A stretch of 64,000 nucleotides of DNA from Novosphingobium aerophilum (GTDB lineage: Bacteria > Pseudomonadota > Alphaproteobacteria > Sphingomonadales > Sphingomonadaceae): contig NZ_JACLAU010000008.1 in the NCBI RefSeq assembly GCF_014230305.1, positions 1-64,000 of the forward strand, read 5' to 3'. Under the pieces are notes generated by a model. It saw nothing but the letters and a program-made list of their open reading frames with translations, searched no databases and had not been told where the DNA came from. This document shows positions 44,991 to 54,701 of this stretch, one piece after another. How positions within the stretch are numbered: the first letter of the stretch is position 1; each line of letters begins with the position of its first letter. Position numbers and translations under genes: made by a program.

Positions 44991-47900
44991 CTAACCGATC
45001 ATCATCAGGCTGGCGTTCCCGCCCGCTGCCGTGGTGTTGACCGACAGCGTCACCTCTTCCAGCAGCCAGTCGCACGCATAGGCCAGCCCGCGCGCGGGGT
45101 CGGCGGCGTGGACCGGGACGACCGGGCCCGGCAGCGCGGCCACCTCGCGGGTGATGGCCCGCACCCGGTCGGCATCGCCCTCGACCAGGCAGGCCGCGAA
45201 GGGGCCCTCACCCGCGATCGCGAACTGCGCCGCCACCATGGGCGGCAGGCCCGGCGGCAGCGCCGCGCCCCGCACCACGCCCCGGTTTCCGGTGGCGAGC
45301 ACTGCGGCCATCTGCTCGATCAGGCCGGCCGGGCTCGCCGGGTACAGCAGCACCTCGCCGCGCGGATGGAGGCTGTAGACATTGCGTTCGCCGACCGGAC
45401 CCGGCAGCACCTGTTCGGCCCCGAGCGCCGAGGCGGCGGCATAGCGCCGTGCTTGCTCCGCCCCGGCGCGATCGCCGGTGGCGTCCAGCCAGTCGGCCAG
45501 GGCGTGGATCGGGGTCGCCAGGTGCGATGTGCGAAGCGGGCTGACCGGCGGCCGCGCCACCAGCCGGCCCAGGATCAGCGGCCCGCCCGCCTTGGGCCCG
45601 GTGCCCGAAAGGCCGCGCCCGCCGAACGGCTGCACACCGACCACGGCGCCGATCATGTTGCGGTTGACGTAAAGGTTGCCCGCCCTGATCCGCGCGGTGA
45701 CCGCCGCTACCGTCTCGTCCAGCCGGGTGTGGAGCCCGAAGGTCAGGCCATAGCCGGTGGCGTTGAGATCGTCGATCAGCCGGCCGAGCTGCTCGCGGCG
45801 GAAGCGGACGACATGCAGCACCGGGCCGAACACCTCGCCGCCAATCTCGCCGACCGCCCCCACCTCGATGATGGTCGGGGCGACGAAGGTGCCATGCCGT
45901 GTCCCGTCGGGCAGAGGCAGGCGCTCCACCGCGCAGCCCCGGGCCTGCATCGCGGCCACGTGACGCTCAATGGTGTCGCGCGCGGCGGCGGTGATCACCG
46001 GACCGATGTCGACCTTAAGGGCATCGGTGCGGCCGATCCGCAGTTCGTGCAGGGCGCCGCGCAACATGGCCAGGGTGCGATCGGCGACCTCCTCCTGCAG
46101 GCAGAGCACGCGCAGGGCGGAGCAGCGCTGCCCGGCGCTGTCGAAGGCCGAGGCGATCACATCCGCCACCACCTGCTCCGCCAGGGCCGAGCTGTCGACC
46201 ACCATGGCGTTCTGCCCGCCGGTTTCGGCGATCAGCGGGATCGGCTGCCCCGCCGGAGACAACCGCCCGGCCAACTGGCGCTGGATCAGGCGGGCCACTT
46301 CGGTCGATCCGGTGAACATCACCGCCGCGGTCTCGGGAGCAGCGACCAGCGCCGCGCCGATCTCGCCATCTCCGGTGACCAGGTGCAGCGCGTCGGCCGG
46401 CACCCCGGCGGCGTGGAGCAGGCGCACCGCCTCGGCGGCGATCAGCGGGGTTTCCTCGGCGGGCTTGGCCAGCACCGGATTGCCCGCGGCCAGGGCCGCA
46501 GCGACCTGCCCGACGAAGATCGCCAGCGGAAAGTTCCACGGACTGATGCAGACCACCGGCCCCAACGGAACCTGCGCCGCGCCAAAGGTGGTGCGCACCT
46601 GCGCCGCGTAGTACCGGAGGAAATCGATCGCCTCGCGCACTTCGGCCACGGCGTTGGGCAGGCTCTTGCCGGCCTCGCGCACGATCAGGCCGAGCAAGAC
46701 GGGCATCCGGGCCTGCAGGGCATCGGCCGCGCTGTCGAGAATGCGGGCGCGGCTGAAGACCGGTTCGGCCGGCCACCGCGAACCGGCGGCGCGGGTGACT
46801 GCGGCTCGGGCGAAGGCGGGGTCGGCATCGACCACATGCCCCACCACGTCGCGGTGATCGGCGGGATTGTGGACCGGCCGCGCGGGGGCCGTACAGCCCG
46901 GCGGCACGGCATCCCAGGCCGTGGCGGCGCTTTCAGCCAGGGCCAGCGACAGGGCCGCGAGCGCATCCTCGTTGCTCAGGTCGATCCCCGGCGAGTTCGG
47001 CCAATCGGGATAGAGCCGGGCCGGCAGGGCGATCCCGTCATGCGGCGCGCCCGGTACGGGCATGGCGCGGACCAGGTCCGCCGGATCGGTGACCAGTTCG
47101 TCGATGCCAACCGCCGGATCACCAATCCGGTTCACGAAACTGGAATTTGCGCCATTTTCGAGCAAACGACGAACCAGATAGGCAAGAAGCGTCTCGTGCG
47201 TGCCCACCGGGGCATAGATCCGGCACGGCCGGTCGAGCCCCTCGGCACCGACCACCTGCTCGTACAGCGGCTCACCCATGCCGTGGAGGCACTGGAACTC
47301 ATAGCGGTCGATGGCAAAGTCGGGACCGGCCAGGTGATAGATCGTTGCCAGGGTCTGGGCATTGTGCGTGGCGAACTGCGGGAACACCGCATCCGGTGCG
47401 GCGAGCAACTGCCGCGCGCAGGCGATATAGCTGACATCGGTGTGGACCTTCCGGGTGTAGACCGGGAAGCCGGGGAGGCCATCGACCTGGGCCCGCTTGA
47501 TCTCGGCATCCCAGTAGGCGCCCTTGACCAGCCGGACCATGATCCGCCGCCCGGCGCGACGCGCCAGATCGATGATCCAGTCGATCACGAAGGGGCAGCG
47601 CTTGCCATAGGCCTGGATGACGAAGCCCAGCCCGTCCCAACCGGCCAGACCCGGGTCTAGCGCGAGGCTTTCCAGGAGGTCGAGCGACAGCTCCAGCCGA
47701 TCGGCCTCCTCGGCATCGATGTTGAGCCCGATGCCATAGGTCTGGCACAGCCCGGCCAGCGTCCGCACCCGCGGCAGCAGCTCGGCCATGACGCGGTCGG
47801 CCTGGGCCCGGGCATAGCGCGGATGCAGCGCCGACAGCTTGATCGAAATGCCCGGCCCCTCATGGATCCCGCGCCGTTCGGCCGCTGCGCCGATCACGTG

Positions 47901-48608
47901 GATGGCGTTTTCGTAATCGCGGTAATAGCGCTCGGCATCGGCGGCGGTGGTGGCCGCCTCGCCCAGCATGTCGTAGCTGTAGCGAAAGCCCTTCGCCTCC
48001 AGCGTGCGTGCCCGGGCGACCGCCTGCTCGATCGTCTCGCCGGTGACGAACTGTTCTCCCATCATCCGCATGGCCAGATCGACCCCGCGGCGGATCACCG
48101 GTTCCCCGGCGCGCGCCACCAACCGGGCCAGCGCCGCGCCCAGCCCGCGCTCGTCGACCGAGCCGACCAGCTTGCCCGTCACCGCAAGACCCCAGCTCGC
48201 CGCGTTGACAAACAGCGAACGGCCTCCGCCGAGGTGCGCGGTCCAGTCGCCATCGGCGATCTTGTCGCGGATCAGGGCGTCACGGGTGGCATCGTCGGGA
48301 ATGCGCAGCAGCGCCTCGGCCAGGCACATCAGGGCGACGCCCTCCTCGCTCGACAGCGAGTATTCCTGGACCAGCGCCTCGACCCCGCTGCCCCGGCGGT
48401 TCTGGCGCAAGCCGGTGACCAGTCGGCTGGCCGTGGCGCGGATCTGCGCGCAGAGCGGCTCGGGCAGGGTCGCCGCCTCGAGCAACGGCCGCACGGCCTC
48501 CGCCTCGTCCAGGCGATAGGCTGCGGTGATCGCCCGCCGAAGCGGGGTGGGCTGGCGCAATGAAGGAGCGAACTGCGCGAAGGGCGGGGCGAAGGTTGGT
48601 TCTGTCAT
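44991..48608 (-). CDS. putA: Bifunctional proline dehydrogenase/P5C dehydrogenase
   Basis: PutA oxidises proline to glutamate in two FAD- and NAD-dependent steps with channelling between them. The 1205-residue protein has an N-terminal helical domain, a PRODH barrel (about 170-440; GLNIDAEEADRLELSLDLLE, VRLVKGAYWDAEIK, YTRKVHTDVSY, FATHNAQTLA) and an ALDH-type P5CDH domain (about 500-1000; CISPWNFPLAIFVGQ, LIAETGGQNAMV, catalytic Cys in SAGQRCSALRV). A C-terminal extension follows. There is no N-terminal ribbon-helix-helix domain, so this PutA cannot repress its own gene. The ATG at 48608 is chosen; one at 48620 lies inside a TATGAT box. Confidence 0.95.
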   Translation of the reverse strand: MTEPTFAPPFAQFAPSLRQPTPLRRAITAAYRLDEAEAVRPLLEAATLPEPLCAQIRATASRLVTGLRQNRRGSGVEALVQEYSLSSEEGVALMCLAEALLRIPDDATRDALIRDKIADGDWTAHLGGGRSLFVNAASWGLAVTGKLVGSVDERGLGAALARLVARAGEPVIRRGVDLAMRMMGEQFVTGETIEQAVARARTLEAKGFRYSYDMLGEAATTAADAERYYRDYENAIHVIGAAAERRGIHEGPGISIKLSALHPRYARAQADRVMAELLPRVRTLAGLCQTYGIGLNIDAEEADRLELSLDLLESLALDPGLAGWDGLGFVIQAYGKRCPFVIDWIIDLARRAGRRIMVRLVKGAYWDAEIKRAQVDGLPGFPVYTRKVHTDVSYIACARQLLAAPDAVFPQFATHNAQTLATIYHLAGPDFAIDRYEFQCLHGMGEPLYEQVVGAEGLDRPCRIYAPVGTHETLLAYLVRRLLENGANSSFVNRIGDPAVGIDELVTDPADLVRAMPVPGAPHDGIALPARLYPDWPNSPGIDLSNEDALAALSLALAESAATAWDAVPPGCTAPARPVHNPADHRDVVGHVVDADPAFARAAVTRAAGSRWPAEPVFSRARILDSAADALQARMPVLLGLIVREAGKSLPNAVAEVREAIDFLRYYAAQVRTTFGAAQVPLGPVVCISPWNFPLAIFVGQVAAALAAGNPVLAKPAEETPLIAAEAVRLLHAAGVPADALHLVTGDGEIGAALVAAPETAAVMFTGSTEVARLIQRQLAGRLSPAGQPIPLIAETGGQNAMVVDSSALAEQVVADVIASAFDSAGQRCSALRVLCLQEEVADRTLAMLRGALHELRIGRTDALKVDIGPVITAAARDTIERHVAAMQARGCAVERLPLPDGTRHGTFVAPTIIEVGAVGEIGGEVFGPVLHVVRFRREQLGRLIDDLNATGYGLTFGLHTRLDETVAAVTARIRAGNLYVNRNMIGAVVGVQPFGGRGLSGTGPKAGGPLILGRLVARPPVSPLRTSHLATPIHALADWLDATGDRAGAEQARRYAAASALGAEQVLPGPVGERNVYSLHPRGEVLLYPASPAGLIEQMAAVLATGNRGVVRGAALPPGLPPMVAAQFAIAGEGPFAACLVEGDADRVRAITREVAALPGPVVPVHAADPARGLAYACDWLLEEVTLSVNTTAAGGNASLMMIG

Positions 48609-48863
48609 GCCCTCGATCATAGCACGATTGGTATGTGCGATTTTCCTAAATTATGAGGATGGAGATAATCTATGGACCATTTTTGCCGTCTGAATCTGTC
48701 ATTTCGACCATTAAGTTGGCCTATCTTAGTCAATATGTCCTTCAGCTGAACAGACTTTCCGGGTTCACGGCGGAAATCCCTTGCGATCCAAGGGACGGCC
48801 CATAGCCAGGCGCGAGGGCGCGGCAGCCATCAGCGGCATGGCTCAGGCCCCGCAGGGCGCGGC
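48609..48863. promoter_or_regulatory. AT-rich putA upstream region
   Basis: This 255-bp region is strikingly AT-rich compared with its surroundings, especially 48609-48750. On the minus strand TATGAT lies only about 12 bp before the putA ATG, so the transcript may have a very short leader. TCCTAAATTATGAGGA (48644-48659) is an imperfect palindrome of the type bound by Lrp-like regulators. On the plus strand a 25-codon ORF (48672-48749) has GGAG 7 nt upstream but no recognisable product. A stem CCCTTG-CGATC-CAAGGG occurs at 48778-48794, just past the aroE end. Confidence 0.4.
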
Positions 48864-49769
48864 CTAGTCGAAGGACGCCGCCTCGAAGGCGAAGAAGCTG
48901 GCCCGCATGCGATCCTGGTCGGCCTTGCTGCCGGTGAAGATCGCGAAGGCGTCGATCGCCTGATGGACGGCCATTCCGCTGCCGTCGAGCGTCCGGCACC
49001 CCCTGGCCCGGGCTTCGGCGAGGAAGGCGGTTTCGAGCGGGAAGTAGATGATGTCGGCCACCCAGTGCCGGGCCTCGATGGCGGCGGCGGGGATCGGCAT
49101 CCCGGGCAGCTTGCTCATGCCCACCGGGCTGGCGTTGAGCAACCCGTCGGCCTGGCGGGCGCTCTCTTCCGGACTGTCGGTCACGCGGACCCGATCGGCG
49201 CCATAGCGGGCAGCCAGTTGTCCGTGCAACGCGGCGGACCGGGTCGGGTCGGGATCGTAGAGCATCACTTGCGCGGCATCGAGCAGACCCAGCAGCGCAT
49301 GGGCGGTAGCCGACCCGGCACCGCCGCAACCCAGTTGCAGAACCGTCCCGGGCCGGGTGTCCGGCAAGCCCAACTGGAACCCGGCCGCGAAACCGGTGAC
49401 ATCGGTGTTGTGGCCGATCCGCCGGCCATCGACGAAGGCGATGGTGTTGACCGCGCCGATCCCGGCCGCGGCATCCGACAGGCCATCGAGCAGGGGGATC
49501 ACCGCCTGCTTGAACGGGAAGGTGACGTTGAGTCCGGCGAAGCCCAGCCGCTGCGCCGCCGTCACGACCTCGCCCAGATCGGCATCGGCCCACCCGCGAT
49601 CGGAAAAGTCGAACAGCGAATAGACCATCCGCAGCCCGTGAGCCTCGGCTTCCTGCTCCTGAAGCCAGGGGGTGCGCGATTCGAGAATCCCGCGCCCCAG
49701 CAATCCCGCCAGAATACGGCCGTCGCGAATGGGTTGGGAACGGAGGGGCGCGGTCACGGGCAGGTCCAT
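48864..49769 (-). CDS. aroE: Shikimate/quinate dehydrogenase, AroE family
   Basis: The 301-residue protein reversibly oxidises shikimate to 3-dehydroshikimate, and possibly quinate to 3-dehydroquinate. The AroE catalytic pair is visible: Lys87 in NVTFPFK and Asp123 in HNTDVTGF. GIGAVNT and the cofactor-binding QLGCGGAGSATAHAL follow. The N-terminus (GLLGRGILESRTPWLQEQEAEAHG region, 22-45) lacks the usual GxPIxHSxSP wording of biosynthetic AroE, as in catabolic quinate/shikimate dehydrogenases. The gene lies 52 bp downstream of the TonB receptor and inside the quinate cluster, so a catabolic role is favoured. Confidence 0.85.
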   Translation of the reverse strand: MDLPVTAPLRSQPIRDGRILAGLLGRGILESRTPWLQEQEAEAHGLRMVYSLFDFSDRGWADADLGEVVTAAQRLGFAGLNVTFPFKQAVIPLLDGLSDAAAGIGAVNTIAFVDGRRIGHNTDVTGFAAGFQLGLPDTRPGTVLQLGCGGAGSATAHALLGLLDAAQVMLYDPDPTRSAALHGQLAARYGADRVRVTDSPEESARQADGLLNASPVGMSKLPGMPIPAAAIEARHWVADIIYFPLETAFLAEARARGCRTLDGSGMAVHQAIDAFAIFTGSKADQDRMRASFFAFEAASFD

Positions 49770-49821
49770 GGGCAAAGTGGCCTGCCCCGGCGCCAGGGCC
49801 GGGGCAGTCAGGGGCAAAGCG

Positions 49822-52794
49822 TCAGAACCGGGTCCGGAAGCCGACCGACACGATCCGCAGCAGCGGGCTGCCGGCGAAGGTGTCGTACCCCTGGGTCGAG
49901 GAGTAGAACGGCGGCTTGGTGTTGAACAGGTTCTGCACGTCGACATAGACCTGCGAGTCGGCCAGCGCCTTGGGCAGGTCCCACGCCAGGTGGAAATCGA
50001 CCGTGGTATAGGCCTTGACCGGATCGCCGCCCGCGCCGGTGGGCACGCCGTTGACCGAGACCACCGGGTTGACCGCGGTTGCCGACCAGTTCTTGTACCC
50101 GCCCGTGTGGTTGACGAACAGGGTGCCCGAGACCGGGCCATAGGTCACCCCGACATCGCCGCGCAGGTCGAGCCGGATCGACGGGAAGGTGCCGTTGAAG
50201 CCGGTCGTGTTGAGCACGGAGAAGGTCGGCCCGCCCCCGAAGTTCTGATCGAACCGGGTCTTCAGCGACATCGCCGCGCCGAGGGTGAAGCTGCCCCAGT
50301 CGGTGTTGTGGCTGTAGCGGGCATCGGCATCGAGCCCTTCGACCTTCAGGTTCAGGACGTTCCGCTGGCGGAAGTCGTAGACGTAGTAGGTCGTCGCCGG
50401 GATCGAGGTGGTGAGCGGACGGGTGCCGACGATGTTGGCGATCTGCGCCGGGGTCGCCCCGGTGGGATAGACCGTCAGCAGGTTCTGGAGGCCCGCAATG
50501 TTGACCGCCGAGCCGGCCAGCGGCGCGGTCACGCCACCGGTGAACTCATTGTGCCAGAACGTAGCCGACAGGCGCAGCCCGGGCACGGCCTTGGGCGCGA
50601 AGTCGACCCCGATCGACCAGCTCGTGCCCTTCTGCGGGACCAGTTCGTTGTTGCCGCCGTTGATCTGCAACCCCTGGATGGTCGGCGTGCCGATGGTGCA
50701 GGTGGTGGTGTTGCACGACACGCCGGGGATGCTGGTCACCCCCGGATAGGCGGCGATCGGCACGGCCAGGTTGGTCGGCCCGCCGGCCACGCTGGTTTCC
50801 GCCGTGGTGCCGCGACCGTCGGCGCCGAAGCTGGTCAGCGCCGGAGCCACGAACGAGCGCGACCAGTTGCCGCGGATCTTCAGCCCTTCGATCACTTCCC
50901 AGTTGACGGCGATCTTCGGGTTGGTGGTCGAACCGAAGTCCGAATAGTCATCGACGCGGCCGGCGAAGTTGATGTCGAACGCATGCACCATCGGCACGCC
51001 CATGTCGGGCGAGACCAGCGGCAGCAGCACTTCGACGAAACCCGCCTTGACGTTGCGGCTGTAGTCGAGGTTGATCGTCGACGAACCGGTGCTGGCCGGC
51101 CCGATGCCGAGCGGCTGCGAGACGTTCTGGCGGATCGTGTAGCCGATGTACTCGCCGCCGAGCGCCAGCTTGGCCGCCCCGCCGGGCAGGGCGAACATGT
51201 CACCGCCGAGCTGCAGGCGATAGTTCTGCAGCCCCTGGCGGGTGAAGCGGTAGGTGGTCGTGTCGGTCAGCCGGGCACGCGTCGCGGCCGAGGTGCGGTT
51301 GGCCGCCCCGGCGTTCCACACGTCCAGCGCGTTGGCCGCGGTCAGCGGCAACTGGGTGACGATCAGCCCGGTCGCCGGCACCGAGATGGTGGTCAGGCTG
51401 CCGCCCTGGTTGGTCGTGCCGTTGAGGGCCAGCAGCGCGGCCGAGACGTTCAGGCGCCCGCTGTCGCGCACGAAGCTGTTCGAGAAGCCGACCGTCGCGC
51501 CGGCGGTGACGCTCCACGCATCCGACAGCTTGTACTCGGCCTTGGTGTTGACGAAGTAGTGTTCCTCACCGGATTCGATCTTCGCACCGGGGCCGAACAG
51601 GTCATCTCCCGAGAAGCGGACCTGTTGCGTGGTCGAGGTCTGCCCCGGCATGGCGACGTAGAACGGGTTGATCTGCCCAGCCCCGACCGTGGTGTTGCCC
51701 GGCCCGAACACCGTGGCGAGGATAGCCCCGCCGCCGGTCCCGGCCGTGCCGCGCGAGACGCGCTGCAGGTTCTTGCGGTTCGAATAGAGCACGTCGGCAT
51801 TCAGGGTCAGGCGATCGCCCACTTCCTGCTGCGCCTTGACCATCAGGTTGTGGCGGCGTTCGCGCGGGATCTGGTCGACGTTCTGGTTGATATCGCAGAA
51901 GGCGTTGGCCTGGGCGTTGGACACCGGGTTGCCATAGGTCCGCGTCACCGGATCATAGCGGAAGATGTTGGTGGTGCCGCCTGGCTGGATCGAGGCCGGA
52001 TCGCAGTTGAACGAGGCCAGGTTGGCGCGGTTCTGTGCGGTCGCGGTCGACAGGTCGAGCCCGGCCGCCGCCGCATCGGCGCGGTGGTCCGAGGCCAGGA
52101 AGCTGCGGTCGGCGACGCGCAGCGGATCGCGGTGCGAATAGTTGTAGCCTGCGGTCAGCCAGCCGGTGCTCCAGCTATGGCCGGCGACGACGCCGGTCTG
52201 GAAGGTGCGGTACTTGTCGCCGAAGCCGGCCTGGCCGGTGACCTGCACGCCATCGAACTTGCGGCGGGTGATGAAGTTGATCACGCCGGCGACCGCGTCC
52301 GAGCCATAGACCGACGAGGCGCCTTCGGGCAGGACCTCGACCCGTTCGATCATGTTGGCGGGCACCATGTTGGGATCGCCCAGCGCGTGGTTCACGCCCG
52401 ACAGGGGCATGCGGTGCCCGTCGATGATGTTGAGCGTGGAGTTCGAGGCCGAAGCGCCCAGCCCGTGGATGGTCGGGGCATTGGTGCCCGACTGGCTGGC
52501 CGAGCCGAACGAGCCCTGGCCGACCGCCCCGAGGCCGACCACTGCGGGAACCGAGCGGAGGATCTGCTGCACGGTCTGGGCGTTGGTCTTCTCGATCAGG
52601 TCACGGCTGACGCTGATCAGGTTGGAGCCGACCGGGGCCACACCCTTGATGCTCGAACCGGTGACGACGATCTCTTCAGCGGCGGCGGCGTCATCGGACT
52701 TGGCATTCGGAGCCGACTGCGCCTGGGCAGCGGTAGCGGCACAGAGTGACAGCGCGAGCACGGAACTGCAGGCCGCAAGGCGGTACTTGATCAT
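49822..52794 (-). CDS. TonB-dependent receptor, probable importer for the quinate pathway
   Basis: The 990-residue protein has a signal peptide (about 1-28, AQA-QS), a TonB-box-like EEIVVTGSSIKG, a plug domain with VERVEVLPEGASSVYGSDAVAGVINFI (about residues 140-167), and a large beta-barrel ending in FRTRF with terminal Phe. GGAGGGG precedes the ATG. An operator-like motif identical in form to those before other quinate genes lies at 52868-52885. It is followed by the aroE-like gene. Together these suggest outer-membrane uptake of quinate, shikimate or a larger ester such as chlorogenate. The ligand is inferred from context. Confidence 0.9.
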   Translation of the reverse strand: MIKYRLAACSSVLALSLCAATAAQAQSAPNAKSDDAAAAEEIVVTGSSIKGVAPVGSNLISVSRDLIEKTNAQTVQQILRSVPAVVGLGAVGQGSFGSASQSGTNAPTIHGLGASASNSTLNIIDGHRMPLSGVNHALGDPNMVPANMIERVEVLPEGASSVYGSDAVAGVINFITRRKFDGVQVTGQAGFGDKYRTFQTGVVAGHSWSTGWLTAGYNYSHRDPLRVADRSFLASDHRADAAAAGLDLSTATAQNRANLASFNCDPASIQPGGTTNIFRYDPVTRTYGNPVSNAQANAFCDINQNVDQIPRERRHNLMVKAQQEVGDRLTLNADVLYSNRKNLQRVSRGTAGTGGGAILATVFGPGNTTVGAGQINPFYVAMPGQTSTTQQVRFSGDDLFGPGAKIESGEEHYFVNTKAEYKLSDAWSVTAGATVGFSNSFVRDSGRLNVSAALLALNGTTNQGGSLTTISVPATGLIVTQLPLTAANALDVWNAGAANRTSAATRARLTDTTTYRFTRQGLQNYRLQLGGDMFALPGGAAKLALGGEYIGYTIRQNVSQPLGIGPASTGSSTINLDYSRNVKAGFVEVLLPLVSPDMGVPMVHAFDINFAGRVDDYSDFGSTTNPKIAVNWEVIEGLKIRGNWSRSFVAPALTSFGADGRGTTAETSVAGGPTNLAVPIAAYPGVTSIPGVSCNTTTCTIGTPTIQGLQINGGNNELVPQKGTSWSIGVDFAPKAVPGLRLSATFWHNEFTGGVTAPLAGSAVNIAGLQNLLTVYPTGATPAQIANIVGTRPLTTSIPATTYYVYDFRQRNVLNLKVEGLDADARYSHNTDWGSFTLGAAMSLKTRFDQNFGGGPTFSVLNTTGFNGTFPSIRLDLRGDVGVTYGPVSGTLFVNHTGGYKNWSATAVNPVVSVNGVPTGAGGDPVKAYTTVDFHLAWDLPKALADSQVYVDVQNLFNTKPPFYSSTQGYDTFAGSPLLRIVSVGFRTRF

Positions 52795-52867
52795 GGTAAC
52801 CCCTCCCATTTTCTGTTTGCTGGGTCATCGCCCGGACAGAGGCGACTCCCTTGGTGACGATTGTTAT

Positions 52868-52885
52868 GTGAACCAGTTAGTACAT
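52868..52885 (-). promoter_or_regulatory. Quinate-regulon operator S1, before the TonB receptor
   Basis: Read on the minus strand this is ATGTAC-TAACTG-GTTCAC, one of four related sites (ATGWAC-N6-GTNCAY). A perfect TTGACA directly abuts it upstream, and ATAACA lies 17 bp beyond, so the motif fills the promoter spacer. This geometry fits repression by the TetR protein at 59467-60159. Confidence 0.6.
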
Positions 52886-52934
52886 GTCAACGTGCAAACG
52901 CACCCGCGCGGCCTGGCACGGGTGCGTCGCGGCG

Positions 52935-54200
52935 TCAGTCGATGGAGACCCGCTCGACCGGGCCGAGCAGGAACAGGTAGGCCAGGGCGCCGACCACGCC
53001 GAGCGCCCCGATATAGGCCAGCGCGCCATAGAAGCTGCCGGTGGCGCCGACCACGAAGCCGACCACCAGCGGGGTGATGATCCCGGCCAGGTTGGTGAAG
53101 AAGTTGAACAGGCCGCCGGTGAGCCCCATCATCTCACGCGGGGCGACATCGGACAGCAGCGTCCAGCCGAGCCCGGCCAGGCCCTGCCCGAAGAAGGCCA
53201 GCGACATGATCGCGATCACTGCGGCGTTGCTCTCCAGCACGTTCGCCAGCATCATCGAGGCGCACAGCAACAGGCCGGCGATGATCGGGGCCTTGCGCCC
53301 GATCGAGGGCGAGCCGGTCCGCTGGATCAGCCAGTCCGAGGCGACTCCGCCCAGCATGACCCCCAGCGAGGCGGCCAGGTAAGGCAGGGAGACCATGAAG
53401 CCCGACTTGATGAAGTCCATCCCGCGCTCTTCGGCAAGATAGCTCGGGAACCAGGTCAGGAAGAACACGAGCGTCGAGTTGCTGCAGAACTGGCCGATCG
53501 AGGCCCCGGCGATCTGGCGGGTGGTGACAAGACGGCGCACCCGCGCCCACGAGAAGGCCAGGCTGGGCGCGCCGGCCGAAAAGCCCCCGCCCGCGGCGAT
53601 CAGGTCGCGCTCGGCCTGGTTGGCCCTGGGGCTCTCGTTCGGCTCGCGATAGATCGCGTGGAACACGAAGGCAAAGGCGATGCCCAGGCCGCCGACGACC
53701 CAGAACAGCGAACGCCAGCCGAAGTGCCCCATGACCCAGGCGAGCACAGGGATCAGAAAGCCCAGGCCGATGTATTCGCCCACGGTATAGACCCCGGTGG
53801 CCTTGGCGCGTTCCTGCTGCGGGAACCAGGTCGACAAGACCCGGCTGTTGGCGGGAAAGCACGGCGCTTCGGCGATGCCGAGCGCGAGCCGGGCGGAGAC
53901 GAGCCCGGCGACGCTGGTCATGAAGCCGTGGATCGCCGTCGCCAGCGACCACAGCCCGAGCGACAGGGCATAGGTCAGGCGGGTGCCCAGCCGATCGATC
54001 ACATAGCCCCCCGGGATCTGCGCCAGTGCGTAGGTCCACGAAAAGGCGGAGAAGATCAGGCCCATGACTTCCGGCGAGATCTTCAGTTCGGCGACCAGTG
54101 CGGGCTTGGCGACGCCCATCACCGACCGGTCGAGGTAATTGATCAGCGTGGCCATGCTGATCAGCATAAGGATGCCAAGGCGGGCGCGGGTCGGCTTCAT
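52935..54200 (-). CDS. MFS transporter, ACS/quinate-shikimate type
   Basis: The 421-residue inner-membrane protein has twelve hydrophobic segments and anion:cation-symporter-type signatures: INYLDRSVMGVAKPAL at helix 1, the RLGTRLTYALSLGLWSLATA loop region, GIAEAPCFPANSRVLSTWFP and GEYIGLGF. Relatives carry galactonate, glucarate, phthalate or quinate. Its ATG overlaps the stop of aroQ (ATGA), so it is made with a quinate enzyme and probably imports quinate, shikimate or dehydroshikimate into the cytoplasm. It shares the divergent promoter at 54700-54760. Confidence 0.88.
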   Translation of the reverse strand: MKPTRARLGILMLISMATLINYLDRSVMGVAKPALVAELKISPEVMGLIFSAFSWTYALAQIPGGYVIDRLGTRLTYALSLGLWSLATAIHGFMTSVAGLVSARLALGIAEAPCFPANSRVLSTWFPQQERAKATGVYTVGEYIGLGFLIPVLAWVMGHFGWRSLFWVVGGLGIAFAFVFHAIYREPNESPRANQAERDLIAAGGGFSAGAPSLAFSWARVRRLVTTRQIAGASIGQFCSNSTLVFFLTWFPSYLAEERGMDFIKSGFMVSLPYLAASLGVMLGGVASDWLIQRTGSPSIGRKAPIIAGLLLCASMMLANVLESNAAVIAIMSLAFFGQGLAGLGWTLLSDVAPREMMGLTGGLFNFFTNLAGIITPLVVGFVVGATGSFYGALAYIGALGVVGALAYLFLLGPVERVSID

Positions 54201-54646
54201 GCGCCGCGCCCGCTGCGCCAGATCAGGTGCTGCACCGCCAGCGGATAGCCGTGGACGCCCAGCCCCGAGACGATCCCGGTGACCACCTGGGTCATGATCG
54301 AGCGCGAGCGCCACTCGGCCTCGCGCCGGTGGATGTTCGAGATGTGCACCTCGACCACCGGGCAGTCGACCAGCTTGAGGGCGTCGAGCACCGGATAGGC
54401 GGCATAAGTGAAGGCCGCGGGGTTGATGACGATCCCGGCCAGGCCCTTGCGGCCCTGCTGGATCCAGTCGACCATCTCGTGCTCGGCATTGGTCTGGCGG
54501 AAGTCGATCGCGAAGCCGGCGGGCTCGGCCGCGGCGCGGCACATCGCCTCCACATCGGCGAGCGTCTCATGGCCGTAGATCTCGGGCTCGCGTTCGCCCA
54601 ACAGGTTGAGGTTCGGTCCGCTGAGGACCAGAATCGTCTTTGCCAT
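54197..54646 (-). CDS. aroQ: Type II 3-dehydroquinate dehydratase
   Basis: AroQ dehydrates 3-dehydroquinate to 3-dehydroshikimate. The 149-residue flavodoxin-like protein carries LSGPNLNLLGEREPEIYG with catalytic Tyr24 and neighbouring Arg19, IVINPAAFTYAA, VEVHISNIHRRE and the C-terminal GVHGYPLAVQHL. Type II enzymes serve both biosynthesis and catabolism, and here the neighbours are catabolic. Start ATG 54646 lies beyond SD-like GGGG. It is first in the aroQ-MFS unit and is divergent from the quinate dehydrogenase over operator S2. Confidence 0.93.
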   Translation of the reverse strand: MAKTILVLSGPNLNLLGEREPEIYGHETLADVEAMCRAAAEPAGFAIDFRQTNAEHEMVDWIQQGRKGLAGIVINPAAFTYAAYPVLDALKLVDCPVVEVHISNIHRREAEWRSRSIMTQVVTGIVSGLGVHGYPLAVQHLIWRSGRGA

Positions 54647-54701
54647 CGCTCCCCCGTAAGCCTCGTTCCCTGACGCTCGCTGATGGCGTTCTAGCGAAAC
54701 C

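Noticed and set aside
44685..47660. Long plus-strand open frame (about 990 codons) opposite putA
   Set aside because: putA on the minus strand shows PRODH and ALDH motifs throughout; the plus frame has none.
48778..48794. Rho-independent terminator after the aroE-like gene
   Set aside because: The 6-bp stem is not followed by a T-tract on the minus strand, so it was only noted in the intergenic description.
49672..52749. Long plus-strand open frame (about 1025 codons) opposite the TonB receptor
   Set aside because: The minus-strand TonB receptor has full signal, plug and barrel motifs. The plus frame is compositionally biased and has no family features.
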